A DNA stretch of 64,000 nucleotides from Onchocerca lupi (lineage: Eukaryota; Nematoda; Chromadorea; Rhabditida; Onchocercidae), in NCBI GenBank assembly GCA_028564675.1, contig JAOVVO010000064.1:1-64000 (forward strand), given 5' to 3'. Below the pieces are notes generated by a model, which was not told the DNA's origin, did no database searches, and was given only the letters and a program-made list of their open reading frames with translations. Positions 1 to 12,867 of this stretch are shown here, piece by piece (position 1 is the stretch's first letter; the number at the start of each line of letters is the position of its first letter). The position numbers and the translations under genes are program-made.

Positions 1-3000
1 TTTATATATATTTATATATATAAATAAAGTCAGGAAATTAAAGAAGTGTCATTTTTCAAAACAAAGAAATCAAAAAATTTAGGTTGAATGCAACTATGAA
101 TTATTTTGGGACAATCTTAAAATTGTTTTCGAATTTTTTCTTAAAAAAATATGCAAACAAGGAAGAAATTTTCTTTATAAAAACATTCAGAGAAGTAATC
201 AGGGTAAGGGATAAAGGAATGAAGCAGAAATTAATAGCTAAGAATATTTAATTCTTGCACTTAAGTAAACAACAAAAAAATTCCATTAAAAAAATTTCCA
301 AAATAAGGTAGAAAAAATTCGGACGAAAAATAGGCTAAAAATTTCATCGAGAAAAGTACTGAAAGTTTTTTTTTTCTTCTCTGGATTATATTCTGAAAAT
401 TTTAGAATTCACAACAATCTCGGCCAAAATTGATGATCAAAATCTCGACAACGATTAGCATTTTTCAGTGGGGTAGCAATGAAATATAATTAAAACTTAT
501 GCCTGACTAGTTTGTTTTTAGCAAAATTAATTTTAAGGTGTCTGATTAAAAGTTAATAAGAATAAAAATTTGCAAATTTAAAGAAATTTATGACTCAGAA
601 ATGGTATATGGACTGTAACATTAATATCAGACGAAAATTCCGTCTAAATTAAGTTTCAGAAATGATAGATGGGAAGGAAAATGTAAGTAAACAAGCAAAG
701 TTAGAAAAATGAAAAGTTTGTTGTTGTTGTTTTTTTTTTTTTTTTTCAGAAGTTTCAAAATTTTCTGGAAAAAAGAAATCGACTATTGTGTAGAAAGCAA
801 AGATTAGCATTAACAATAAACGATAAAATAAAATTAAGCAATCATAGTTTTGACTTGAAGCAAAAAACTTTGACATTTTCAGGCGGAAACGTTCATTTCC
901 TTCCTGCAAGCCTTTTCTTTTCTCAACATCAACTTAATGTCATCGTCCTCAATTGGCATGTCTAACCGAGCCTTTTCGATCAAATATTTTTCATTTTAAA
1001 TGTTGTTGTTGTCAAATTAGTGCTTAGCATAGTCTAGTAGAATTTCTGGGATTTATTGAAAAAATAAAGCTTAGAAAAAAGTTAATGATGGAAGAAAATA
1101 ACTGGAATTGAGGAGAAATGGAAATGTAAGAAAATCAATGTTTACATTTCAAATTTTATAAATTTAACAGCAAAATAAACAATGTGAGCTGTTATTTTGA
1201 TGTTTACATTATAAATTTGTAATATCATGAAATTTACCAAATATTTTCAAAGAATTCCTTAAATTCCAAGATAACAAAAATCTTTGATCACTTGCACTTT
1301 TTTTTTTTTTGCAATTTCGAAATTGGCAGATTGTTTCTTCTGAAATAAATGAAAATGAATTAGAAACTATGTCCTTTTACATTTCCCCAATTTAGTTCAC
1401 ATAGGACTGGTTTCTGAAGAAATGTTTTCAGAATCCTCACTGAAGCAATCAGGTGTTTGTTGTTCGCTCACTGACAAATTACAGCTCACTTATGTAAAAA
1501 AAAAGAAAAAAAAAAGAAACATTATGGTGTAATAAATCACAAAGAATTACTTTGAAATGAAAATATCAATCAAACAAAAAATAGGAATATCATGTTGAAA
1601 CAATTCGAAGGATTCTATTTCTTACACTTCCCAATCATCAAACTTCTCCATCATCCTATTTACTTCCGATCTTTCAGAGTTAAGCTAATTGAAAAATTTT
1701 AAAAATTTTCCAGGACTTATTGTTTTTTTTTTCGCATATAAAATTGGCAGAAAAGAGCGAGGATTTATAGAACCCAATATTTGTAATTATGTACTGTACA
1801 AGTGAAGATCAGTGATAAAATTTCTTGTTCAGTTTCATTCAGTTAATTAATATTACTCATTAAATAAACAACAAGATAGAGATCTTTTTTCAAATTAAGG
1901 TAAATTTTCTAATGTTTCCAAGGTCAAAAAACCTGATAAACTAGGAAGGAAATTTTTATTTTAGTTCCAATGAACAATTATGTACAAGAAATATCTGAAA
2001 TGATTTAGTTCCGATCAATACAACAAATATGCTTGATAGCAAATAATAGACAAATAACAAAATGGATAAAATTTCGTTCAAAATTTGAAATTCTGTAAAA
2101 TTTGTAAGATAAAGAAATTAAAAAAACTAAGATTAAAATAATTTAGCAAGTTTTCAAGATTAAAATTTAGAAATGCTTTGAAGCAAGAAGTATTGCATAA
2201 ATAACGAAAATATCCTTGATCATTAGTTAACCGGTGTTCTACGTTTGAAGGTATAAATACGATGATATATCAATATTTCAAAACTTTTATCTTATTCAAT
2301 CCGGTAAAACTATAAGCATTCACTTGAATCCTATGAACATTAGACTGTAGGAAGTAAAACAAATTCCAAGGAATTAATGATTTGAAATGAACGAGAGGAC
2401 AGGTATAATTGAAATGATCAAGAAAGGTCATAAAATGATCGAGAAAGGTGATTGGAGGACAAATACATTGGGGACATAAAGAGTAAACGCTCCTGCAACA
2501 TAAAAGATGAATATACCTTTTCTACTCGTTTTTTTAAAACCAATTTCTGTCACCCATTTCTGCTTTACTTTTCTATCTCTTTCACTCTGTAATCTTGTCT
2601 GTAAACTTGATTCTCAATATTTTCATGTTTTGATTGAAAAGTGTCAAGTGTTGAAGTTTAAAACCATGTAATCCGATTAAGTGATTTGTTATCGGAGGAA
2701 TAGAATGGAATTGAATTTAGTTAAAAGAGAAGCACTTGACCTATCATTAATATTATAGAAAGTTTTCAGTATTGAATTTCATCCTCAATTCTTCCTGAGT
2801 TTCATTGATTTTTCATCATTTCGTGCGAGCTCTCGAAATATATATTAATGGCACTGATATTGGCAAAAAACTTAAGATATCGTCCATTTTCTCGATTTTT
2901 TTTTTCAATTTTTAAGCCTTTTTCTTTTTTTTTTTTTTAAAATCCGCTTTTATCCTATCTCTTTTTTTTCTATAGAAATAAACTTTTGGACAATCCAAAT

Positions 3001-5640
3001 TGAAACTATTCAAAGAAGGCATAAAAAAAAAAAAATTTGAACAGAGAAGAGAAGTGGAAAGAGAAATGGGAACAAGCTCCGATCATGTTTTTGAAAATCA
3101 ATTTATTTTGATGGCAAATTAATTACATCTGATAAAACGAAATCTATTTTTGCCAAATTTGACATAAATTTCACGACGAACATATTTGATTGAACGAAAG
3201 GGACAAATCGAGAAATGAATGTAAAGCAAAAAAACTATGAAAATAAACAATAAACAATAATGGGATAGAAGTCAATAAATATCATCGAAACCAGAAATAA
3301 AATCGTTGAGATTTCCTTTTATTTTTCTAAGCTCAGACGTCAAGTGAAAAGTTCGCAAAGTTACGAATAGAAAGGACGAAAGGAAAAGTGAAACTGACTG
3401 TGACAGTCTAAAATATTGTATATTTACAGAGTTTATTTTTCAAAATGAAAGAGAATGTGAAGATGAGCTCGCTTCGCCTCTGCAAGTTCTTCGTTACAAT
3501 GTGAGAAGAGGTGATTATGATTCAAACAAATACCTAAATAAAATTAAATAATTTATAAATATCTTTTGAAAAGCCAAATTTCTTACGAGATTCGATCAAA
3601 ATAAAATGTTGACATAAGCGGAATAACGTGTGGAACCTTGAATTTAATTCTAGAATCTAGGCTACTTATCTTAAGTTTCAAGTAAACTATGAAAATTGTA
3701 TGCAATCAACGTAATAAAAAATACCGTATTATAAATTGTAAGCCTTTTTTATTTATTTAACCTTTTTTCTAATGAAATGAAAAAAACTAATGAAGATAAC
3801 TTTTATGAGTTACCAAGATTATGCAAATCTCACAAAATTCATGAACATTTTCGCCATTTTCCTGTTTTAAAGTAAAATTGTTTAGTGTCCAAGCGTTTTC
3901 TTTTCCCAATAAATTATTTTTTTTTCAAAGTCCAAGGCACATTCAAAGTCTAAGACTGCAAAAGTTTTAAGAATTTTCGAGAATATTTGGCCAACACTTT
4001 TTTATTGAAAAAATGAAATAAATTAACTTAATAAAAAAAAAAAGAAAAATTGCTTACTATGATTAAAATTATTGGATTTCTAGCGAATTTGGTTGAAATA
4101 TAAATTGAAATGATGAGTTCCAGACAACAATTCCTTTCTCCTTCCCAACAACTTTTCATTATTTTTCCAACTAATTCCATTTGAAACACATCGGGTTGCA
4201 TTACATTATATTGGCATGTTTTAGTTGCCATTCTTCTATGCCTCTTTCGATGGATAAAAGAAAGAAATAAGTCTTCCGACAAAACATTTCAATACTGTTT
4301 TATTTCCAGAACTTTACAGCTAAAATTGGCGAGAAATGTAAACATCCAGAGTTTGAAGTAAGCAATTGTTTGTTTGTGCAAACTTGAAATAGGCTTAGAA
4401 TCTAACAATATGGAATGGATAAAATGCATAATAATGAGACATTGACATGCAAATTTGATTAATAAACGTTTAACTTTTAACGAATAAAAAGTTTACTAAC
4501 AAGAGCTCAAATAAAGCAATTTACCCTTATTGATAACCTCCCATTACTCGTAAAATTTTTCAAATTGACCAATTAAAATTTGAATTTGAATTTCGTGAAC
4601 GGAATTGTAACGCATCTAGAAATTGAAAACAAAACAATTCTTCATATGTCTCTTCCAAAATGATGTTATTAAGCTTGCCATTTAATTGAAACACTCATTT
4701 ATTGAAAAAAAATGCGGATTTTTCGAAAATAAAACTTTAAAATTTTTTGAAATATCGAAGATTTTTATTAATGTTAAAGCTTGAATTTTGAGCCAAAGGA
4801 AATTTCTAGACCACGCGATGCACTAAAAGACATTAATCTAATCTTATCCGTGCCTCCCGTGGATTTCGATCGCAATTTTAAACGAAGAACAGATGTTCGA
4901 TAAAATTCGTCTGAATAGAAAATAAATGATACACATATTTTATTATGGGCTTGAGCTAAAGCATTAACAGAAGCATCTGTCTCTTTGCCTTTAATTTTTC
5001 TGCGATTTTTAACTTAAAAAAAAGTGGTTTCTTTGAAATTGAAAAATACATTTCAAAATTTTTACAGAATTTTCGATTATAATTGAAAGTTACTCGAATT
5101 TTTTCCACATCAAAAAATCCATCTCAAATTCGAGATCCATTTTAAAATAAAATAAAATTTCAGCTCATTGATTAATCTTTTTCTTCCATTGCCCCTTAAA
5201 ACTTCGTCTTAAAGTTATCTGATCAGAAATCAATTCCCAAATAAAGGATTATTGCAATTGATAATGTATATTAATGATCAGTAATTACTATTTTCTGCAT
5301 TCTATCAACTGATGTTTTCTATTAATTACTGTTTTCTTGCCAAAATCTTTCGATTCCAATTCATTTCTGATTAATAAATTGGAAGAAAAGAAGCAATTCG
5401 ATGTGTGAAACAACAAAAATAAAAGTTTGTATGAACTTTAAAGCCTCTGAAATGAAAAGCAACACTAAACCTCTTCCAGTACGATTTTCTATGAGTCATA
5501 CAAAGTGAATATGAAAAATTGAATGAATGAATTTATAAAATTTAAAATCTCACTCATTGGATCGTAAAAAAAGCCCAAAAATTTTACGACTAGAATGAAT
5601 TATATGCTTAATTGCGATAATAGCTTAAATATGGAAATAC

Positions 5641-5692
5641 GCATACATATACACTTGCACACACACACATACATACATTCATATACATATAT
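5641..5692. repeat. CA / CATA microsatellite
   Basis: This is a simple-sequence stretch made of CA dinucleotides and ACAT tetranucleotides, ending in ATATACATATA. It has no gene context and is ordinary nematode intergenic simple repeat. Confidence 0.8.
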
Positions 5693-6283
5693 TTAAAGAA
5701 AATACTTTATAATTTATACGAACTTAAAATAAGCATAAAATTGATAAAATATTACATAAATTAATGCACTTCTGTTTATTATTTTCTTCTATTTTCTATT
5801 ATTATAGGATTATTATTTTCATTCCTAAATAATTAATCAGTTAATCGATAATTTATTTTTCGAACTCAAAAATTATTTAAGTATATTTCACGATGCTCAC
5901 AAGATAATCTGATACAGTAATGAATTGAAACAAATTTGATGTTTATCAGAATAATATAAAGTACCGAAACGAATGAAATTTGAGATATTTAAAAAGTTTT
6001 GAGAATGAACTAAGTCGGAAAGAAAGCGCCTGGGAAATAATATGAACTTCAATGAATTAACTTTTCAATGGCATCTACTCGAAATTTCACCAAACAGTTG
6101 TGATTTCAACTTTTTCAGAAAAAAGTGGCTAGATAAAAATAGAAAATATCACTGATTTTGAAACAGTTGCTTTTCACTGCCAGTCATTTTTCAAAATTAA
6201 AAAAAATGAAATTCATAAAATATTTTTTAACGTCGATCAGAACGAAGAACTCTCTTTTTATTGCTAAACATATAAGTGATTGT

Positions 6284-6370
6284 TTATCAGTATCACGATC
6301 TTACCACGATCATAATATTATTATTGCTACTCATAGTATTATAATCATGGTATGATCGTGATACTGATAA
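6284..6370. repeat. Inverted repeat, 37-bp arms
   Basis: The left arm is 6284-6320, the loop about 13 bases (6321-6333) and the right arm 6334-6370. The outer 17 bases (TTATCAGTATCACGATC and its complement) pair perfectly. The inner 20 contain about four mismatches. A transcript would fold into a long hairpin. It could be a small foldback element or an accidental palindrome. No coding potential is attached. Confidence 0.75.
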
Positions 6371-8598
6371 TAGTGATAACAAGGACAAGGAAATGAAGTA
6401 CAAGAATGTTTTAGATAGCAACTAACTTAAATTGGTTTTATAAAAACCATTTCTTAGCCGTTTCCTCAAAGAACATAATTGCATTTTCAGGCAAAGAAAA
6501 TTAACGAAAAAATTTTGCACTATGGGATATAAGTAACAAAGAATGTAATCATGATTACGGTATCACAAATATAATCGTAGTCCTAAAAATCACAATCGTA
6601 ATTCATTAATTCAGTAATGACAATTTTTTGTTTTGTAACCAAATTATTACTGCATTGAGCGTATCTCTCTTCCGAACTTCATTTTTGTTTTTGAAGTTTG
6701 AGATTCTCAAAGATTTAAATAAACAAATGATCATATGATCACCTGCTTATCATATTGCATCTAGTCGTTAAATAATTAATTTAATTATTAATTATCGATT
6801 CTCAATAACTGTTTACTGCAAGTTTTTTTTTTTGATATATAAATCAAATTCATGAATTCTATTTTTCGCTGAAAACTGAATCTAATAAAGTCTATGATAT
6901 AGAACAATATGTCTTTTATAAGTTGAATCTTTCATTATTTGCTTACTTTTTCTCAAATCCTTAATTTTTCATCATTTTTTTAGATATACAATATCAATTG
7001 ACAAAATCGATTTTTTCTAGATTTTATGAAATAGTTTGATGTCACAAATATTTATAGACAACTCTATACACAACCATTGCTTGAATATTTCAATGATATC
7101 CACTGGCTATAAGCTATCAGTTAAAGTTAAGAATAACTGCAAAATGTAAAGTAAATATAAAATGTCACTTCTTATTTTACCTGCTTCTTCTTACGACGTC
7201 TTTAATGATCACGTACGTGTCTGGTACGGGATATAAAGCAAGAGAGATAATGCTCAATTGATAGTTTGCAAAGTTTTATTTTCTTGCATATCGCAAGCAT
7301 TCATAATTTATTGCACAGAATTCGAACTTTTCGCGTGATTGTCGTGCGATTATTGAGCGATTCATGATTGTCGCATGAATGTATGGATGATATTGTGAAT
7401 AATACTTGATGGGCTTAAATTATTATAGATTAGTTGCCAATATGTTAATGCTTTTTGTGGACTACAAATTTCTTTTCATTTTTATTAAATATAACTCTCG
7501 AGCCACTGAATGCAATGACGAAAAAATTAAGAGAAAACGAAAAGAAGCTTCGAAGATATTCGAAACATATAGTTTATTTTTTTTTTTTAAATTTCCTATT
7601 TTGCAAACATTTTTTAGCACTTAAAGAAGGGTTAAAAGTTTTCAAAGATTAAAAAACTGTGTTTCAGAATAAAATTGTCATTTATATTTAGAATCTCGAT
7701 GATCATATCAAGAAGTTGAGCAAATTATATATTTTGCACTTCCTGCTTTACTTGATGTTTAATCTTTCAAAATTGAATTCACTTTGAAAAAATTACCTTA
7801 TTTATAAATTATGAAACTGTTATTTATCAACTAACTACTACGGTATTAAATTGTAAGATTTTTCTTAAACAGTCAATTCTTTCTATCACAGAATTTATCA
7901 GCAATGATAAGAAACGATCAAAGTGCTTACTGATGTTTAACTCAATCTTCTTTACCATTTCAATTTCTTTTATAATCAATGATGTGAAATATATGTAATG
8001 CTTCCAAATAAATAAATTATATAGCAAAAAATAAAAAATAAATAAAATGAAATAAAATTTATTCAGTACTTTATCTTTAATTAGTCGAGTTGAATAATAA
8101 ATGTACAATGACTTCTTTTTTGAACAAAAAGTTTGAATTTTACAAAATATTATTTGTCAGTTTTGCTACAGCAGACACAAAAACACCTACTAGTGTTCTA
8201 AAACCAAAACGATAATTCTCTGCTTTGAAGCATAAAATGAGAACTAGCATTTTAAATAGTTCCATTTCATTTATTATATGATGGTTCAACTTTATTGAAA
8301 TATTGGAAGAACTAATAGGTTAACTTCATTTGTAATTCAAAAATATTGAAGTAGACTTTTATTAAGACTTATATCTTATAAAATGTTTCATCCAGTCGAG
8401 ACCATTTTAGCTAAAAGCTTAGAAGAAAATTAGATGACCTCTGGTTTTATTTTCTAGTTTCATTATGCGTTGCATAACTGTTGGCACTATTAATTTTCTA
8501 TTGAACGGCCCAGGATAGATGAAGAATAAACTTTTAAGCAGGCTCGCTTTACCGACTCGGCGATCAGTCACGGATTATATTTGAACTTTACAATAACA

Positions 8599-8658
8599 TA
8601 TTATTATATTTTATCATCGTTAAAACTGTATTATTATATTTTATCATCGTTAAAACCG
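8599..8658. repeat. Tandem duplication, 30 bp x 2
   Basis: Two adjacent 30-base units contain TATTTTATCATCGTTAAAAC and differ by one base near the end. The small divergence implies a recent local duplication. No gene is nearby. Confidence 0.85.
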
Positions 8659-9034
8659 TTAAACAGTTAAAACTCTTATTGACCATCATGTTACAGTCCG
8701 AAAATTGTCATCGGCAGCATCATTTAATGATATGCAAATAAATTGTAAACTTAGAACCATAGTTTACGATATTAAACGTTTTTACTTACCGCTTCGATCT
8801 CATTTTCTTCCATAATTATCGCCTCACTTGCACCGATTTTTACGATTGTCCATAGAATAGAATTTAGTGAAATACCTCATCTTACATACAATCTGATCAG
8901 AGCAATTTTTTTATAAATTACTTTATGTATTCATAATTGGACAATTTTAGAAATTACGGCTAGAAACGGAAAAATACTTAGATGCTTGATTTCCTCACAA
9001 TATGTAAAATAAAAATGGAAATCATCGTTGCTGT

Positions 9035-10330
9035 TATTTCACACCTAACTTTGCAATTCTTCATCGACTGCTTTCAAATTTTGATACAACATTGCATTCA
9101 AATAGGCTCGTTTCCAGAGAGACACACCCACTCTTTTTACTTGTCACATCTACAACAGGTAAAAGTAAGCGAGCGCACTGAATTTATTGACCGCGCCCAC
9201 TTCCTGCCTGAACAAACTTTCAAGCTCCTCAGCGACTGATTCGAAATTTCCATGCAAAGTTGCATTGGAAATTTATGCAACCTTTTCACCGACTGTTTCA
9301 AATTTTGACATAACGTTTGTATTGAGATTTGTTTATGTATATATATGTAATTTTTTTTACCTGTCGCACCTGTGATAAGTAAAAATGAGTGGAACCATGT
9401 ATCATATATGCATATCTTCTGTATTTGTTGCTGTTACTTGGCACAAAACTTCATAACCTCTTTACCGATTTCTTTCAAACTTTGACACAACGTTGCATTC
9501 AAATAAGGCATGTTTTCAAATGATACATCTATTTTTCTTTTTTCATCTTCCACACCTTTGTTTGTCACACCTGTGATAGGTAAAAGTAGGTAAGCAAACT
9601 GGATTTATTGACCGGGCTTACGCTTTTATTTGCCACAGAACATTTCAAGTCCTTCATCGATTGCTTTCAAATTTTGATAAAATCTTGCACCCGAATAGGC
9701 GCATGTTTCCATATCGATGCATCTACTTTCTTTTAAAGCTGTTATACCTGTGACAGATAAAAGTAAATGAGCGGACTGAATTTATTGATCGCGCCTACTT
9801 GTTGCGCTGCAAAATGATTTGACGTTGTTCTTTTGACACAACATTCCAATCTCTTCACCGATTGATTCGAAATTTTCGTGCAACGTTGCATTCGAAATTT
9901 ATTTTCATACAAGTTGCACTAGAATAGGCAAGTAGCTAGTTTCAAATTTTTATATAGATAAGATCCATAATTTTAGCTTTTCGCTTATTTTTTGATTTGT
10001 GGGGAATATAGTTGCATCGCGGAAATGTCTAGGTCATGATGGTATATAACGAAATGTTTCCTTCAAGCAGTTTATGGATTGCCTCTCTGACTTCTCTTAT
10101 TAAGTCATGTTTTGGATTACCTCTTTGTCATAAATGTTCGTTGTTCATTCTGACACAACGTTTCAAGTTTTTACCCATTGATTTGAGATTTTGATGCAAC
10201 GTTGCATTCGAATAGGCGCGTTGTCTTATATAGATAAATCTACTTTTTTTTTCTACCTGTCACGCCTGTGATAAAAGTGAGTGGATTGAATCTATCAACT
10301 ACACTTACTTCCTGCAAAGTGAACGTGACC
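9035..10330. repeat. Diverged ~200-bp repeat array upstream of Helitron
   Basis: About six degenerate units share an ordered set of short blocks: a TTCACCGATTGATTCAAATT-like block, then ACAACGTTGCATTC, AATAGGCGC, CACCTGTGATAGGTAAAAG, and finally a block like TGAATTTATTGACCGCGCC before ACTTCCTGC. Units begin near 9040, 9215, 9440, 9640, 9820 and 10130. They are not coding. The reverse complement of the first blocks recurs once at about 10365-10430 in the leader of Helitron copy 1, so the array probably derives from Helitron end sequences in the opposite orientation. Confidence 0.75.
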
Positions 10331-11453
10331 TTCAATATGCAACGCTCAATACGCTTGGTAAAATATGGCGTATTCTAATGCAGGTTCTGTCAAAATTTCA
10401 AAGCAGTAGAGAAAAACTTTCGGAAATTTAAGGTTTTGAACAAACGAACATTATAGTATCTTTTAATACCATAAATAATTTTTTTGCAGTAGCAACAGTC
10501 CAACGATTCAATTGAACAATTTCAAATTCAACTTCAAGTTCAGTCAAAGGTCAATTTCGAGAGCAGTACGGGTGCAATCTATTTACTTTAGTCATCCAAA
10601 TGCCTTCAGAAGAGCAAACTAAGATCATTGTCGTATTCGAGCAGCGGAAGGGATGCGACGATTAATTGCAAATCAAACTGAAGAAGAACGGACGAGCAAA
10701 GAAGATAAAGAATGGCTCAAATGCGAGCAAAGCGATATGCAGTCAGATTTGAAGATGCAAAATTGCGAGCACGATCGTGTTCTGCAACTTCAGATATGCT
10801 TCGTTCCGAACAGAATGAACGGAATAGACTGAGAGTGGCTAAAAGGCGTCAATGAGAAACAGGAGATCAGTGTCAAACACCACTCCATTCAGAAATCACG
10901 CGATTACAATCGCCTTGCATTCCGATACAACCTAGCTGATGATTATAGTTTGAGATCGCATATTCTCATCGACTGAAGTATGTCTTTATTGCAAGGCTTT
11001 GAAATTTAATGGAGAACCGAAATGAATGTGTTGCGCGCCGGAAAAATTAAATTGCTTCAACTTGAAGAACCATCTGAGTCACTAAAAACTTTGTTTGCCG
11101 GATATACCGCCGAATCAAAGCATTTCCTGTCTAAAGTCAGGAATTACAATTCATGCTCCCAAATGACGTCATTCGACGCAGAAATCATAACAACACAATT
11201 CATGCCAATTTTGAAAATGAAGGGACAAATTAATTATAATGCCGATTTCCTGCTTCCGTTGCCAGATGGTTAACATGAATTCCTACAAATGTATTTCATT
11301 GGTGATCACAATGATGAATTGAATGTACGCTGCGTAATTCATACCGACACAAAAAAGTCAGTCTTTTCCTTTTTCACGAAATGAAACAATTTAGTGCGTT
11401 TATTCAAAATATCAATTGAATGATGCGATCTGATACACATAAGATTCTTATTC

Positions 11454-12789
11454 TTGCTGACAAAACGCTTACATGGAGAACGTGTGCGAAGATTCAGTGC
11501 TTCAACCATAGATGAAGTGGCGACTGTCATAGTCGGAAGTCAATTCCAATCCAGAGATATTGTTCTTCATCGGAGAAACGATCAGTGGACAAAAACTGCA
11601 GAGACTCATCGATGCTACGATGCCCTGCAATATCCAATCATTTTTTGGGATGTTGCCGATGGATATCATTCTAACGTTAAGATGATAAGTCCAATCAGTG
11701 GCGAAGAAACAAATAAGATATGCAGCTCAGTGAACTATCATTTGTACCAATTAATCAATAAATGATTCGAAAGAATGACGACAATCACATTTTGAAATTT
11801 CGTCAGTTGTTTCACCAACTTATCATAGATATATATATGAAAAAATTGAAACAGAACGTTTGATATTCATCTGTTTGAATCAGACCAAGCTTCGCTTTGA
11901 AGAATACATTCATTTGTAAGTTGCAGTTGTAAATGATGGTAATACAACTAATGTTAGAAGACTAACGATTTTGTCATCTTCATATGCAGGCAGTCCACGT
12001 CACATGCATGAGTATGCTCAAGATGCAACTGCATAAGTTCTCCAATACGGGCGTCCAGACCTCTTCATTGCCTTCACATGCAATCCAGGTTGATGATATA
12101 CAAGATCTCTTACTTCCTCGGTAATTGCCGATGGATAGGCATGACATCACAGCACGTGTTTTCGGACAGAAGCTGAAATCGCTGATGAATTTCATGATAA
12201 AACATGAAGTGTTTGGATTTGTACGCTGCTGGATGTACTCACTGGAATGGCAGAAGAGAGGATTGCCACATGCACATATACTAATCTGGCTTTATCACAA
12301 ATCACTTCAAATGAAATCGACGATGTAATATGCGCTGAAATACCGGATGCCGATGTCGATAAGGATTTGTATGAAATTGTGACGAAAAATTTGATACATG
12401 GACCGTGTGGTACACTGAATGCAAAATCACCGTGCATGATAGACGGAAAATGCTCTAAGCGATATCCTCGAGCACTTATATCCAATACAGTTACAGGAAG
12501 CGATGAATATCCTTTATACAGAAGAAGATCAGCAGAAGATGGCGGTAAATTAGCAACCATACACAGGTCGAATGGTGACATCGAAGTAGATAACCGGTGG
12601 GTTGTTCCATATTCACATTTGCTATTAAAAGCATTCAAAACGCACATAAACGTGGAGTACTGTAATTCCGTTAAATCGATCAAATACATTTGTAAGTACG
12701 TGAATAAAGGCAGCGACATGGCAGTTTTTGGTGTGCAGACTGAAAGAAGTGATAGGAATGCGGTATTACTTATCGATGAAAATCGATGA
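11454..12789 (+). pseudogene. Helitron replicase (HUH/Y2) pseudogene, copy 1
   Basis: Helitron Rep nicks and rejoins DNA during rolling-circle transposition. The segment 11454-11765 carries the conserved stretch ending in HRCYDALQYPIIFWD. The Rep core includes CWMYSLEWQKRGLPHAHILI around 12220-12283, with the HUH metal-binding motif as H-A-H at 12260-12277. The two-tyrosine motif YICKYVNK lies near 12685-12708. The part between 11765 and 12125 is riddled with frameshifts. The reading frame also changes at about 12300 and ends in a stop at 12789. Catalytic residues survive locally, but the protein cannot be made intact. The assignment to Helitrons rests on this motif order and is firm. Confidence 0.85.
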
Positions 12790-12867
12790 AATCGCATAGT
12801 ATCAGGCTGGAAGATACATAAGCAGTAATGAAGCTGTATGGCGAATTCCTTCATTTCTCATACATGA

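Larger units (their letters stand above)
1..9030. other. Gene-free AT-rich region
   Basis: No open frame here looks coding. The frames are short, low in complexity or rich in Phe, Lys, Ile and Asn, and none has a neighbouring exon with matching splice phase. The stretch holds many A and T runs, a CA/CATA microsatellite near 5641-5692, an inverted repeat at 6284-6370 and a 30-bp tandem duplication at 8599-8658. It could contain enhancers, non-coding RNA genes or decayed transposons that I cannot recognise by eye. Confidence 0.6.

Noticed and set aside
1848..1856. Another TAATATTAC nonanucleotide
   Set aside because: It has no stem-loop and no Rep-like sequence nearby. It shows that the motif alone can occur by chance in this AT-rich DNA.
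4028..4282. Minus-strand open frame of 84 codons
   Set aside because: There is no recognisable domain and no flanking exon. It ends in a poly-Phe run from an A tract.
12192..12854. Long minus-strand open frame of 220 codons
   Set aside because: It is the antisense shadow of the Helitron Rep region and has no signature of its own.
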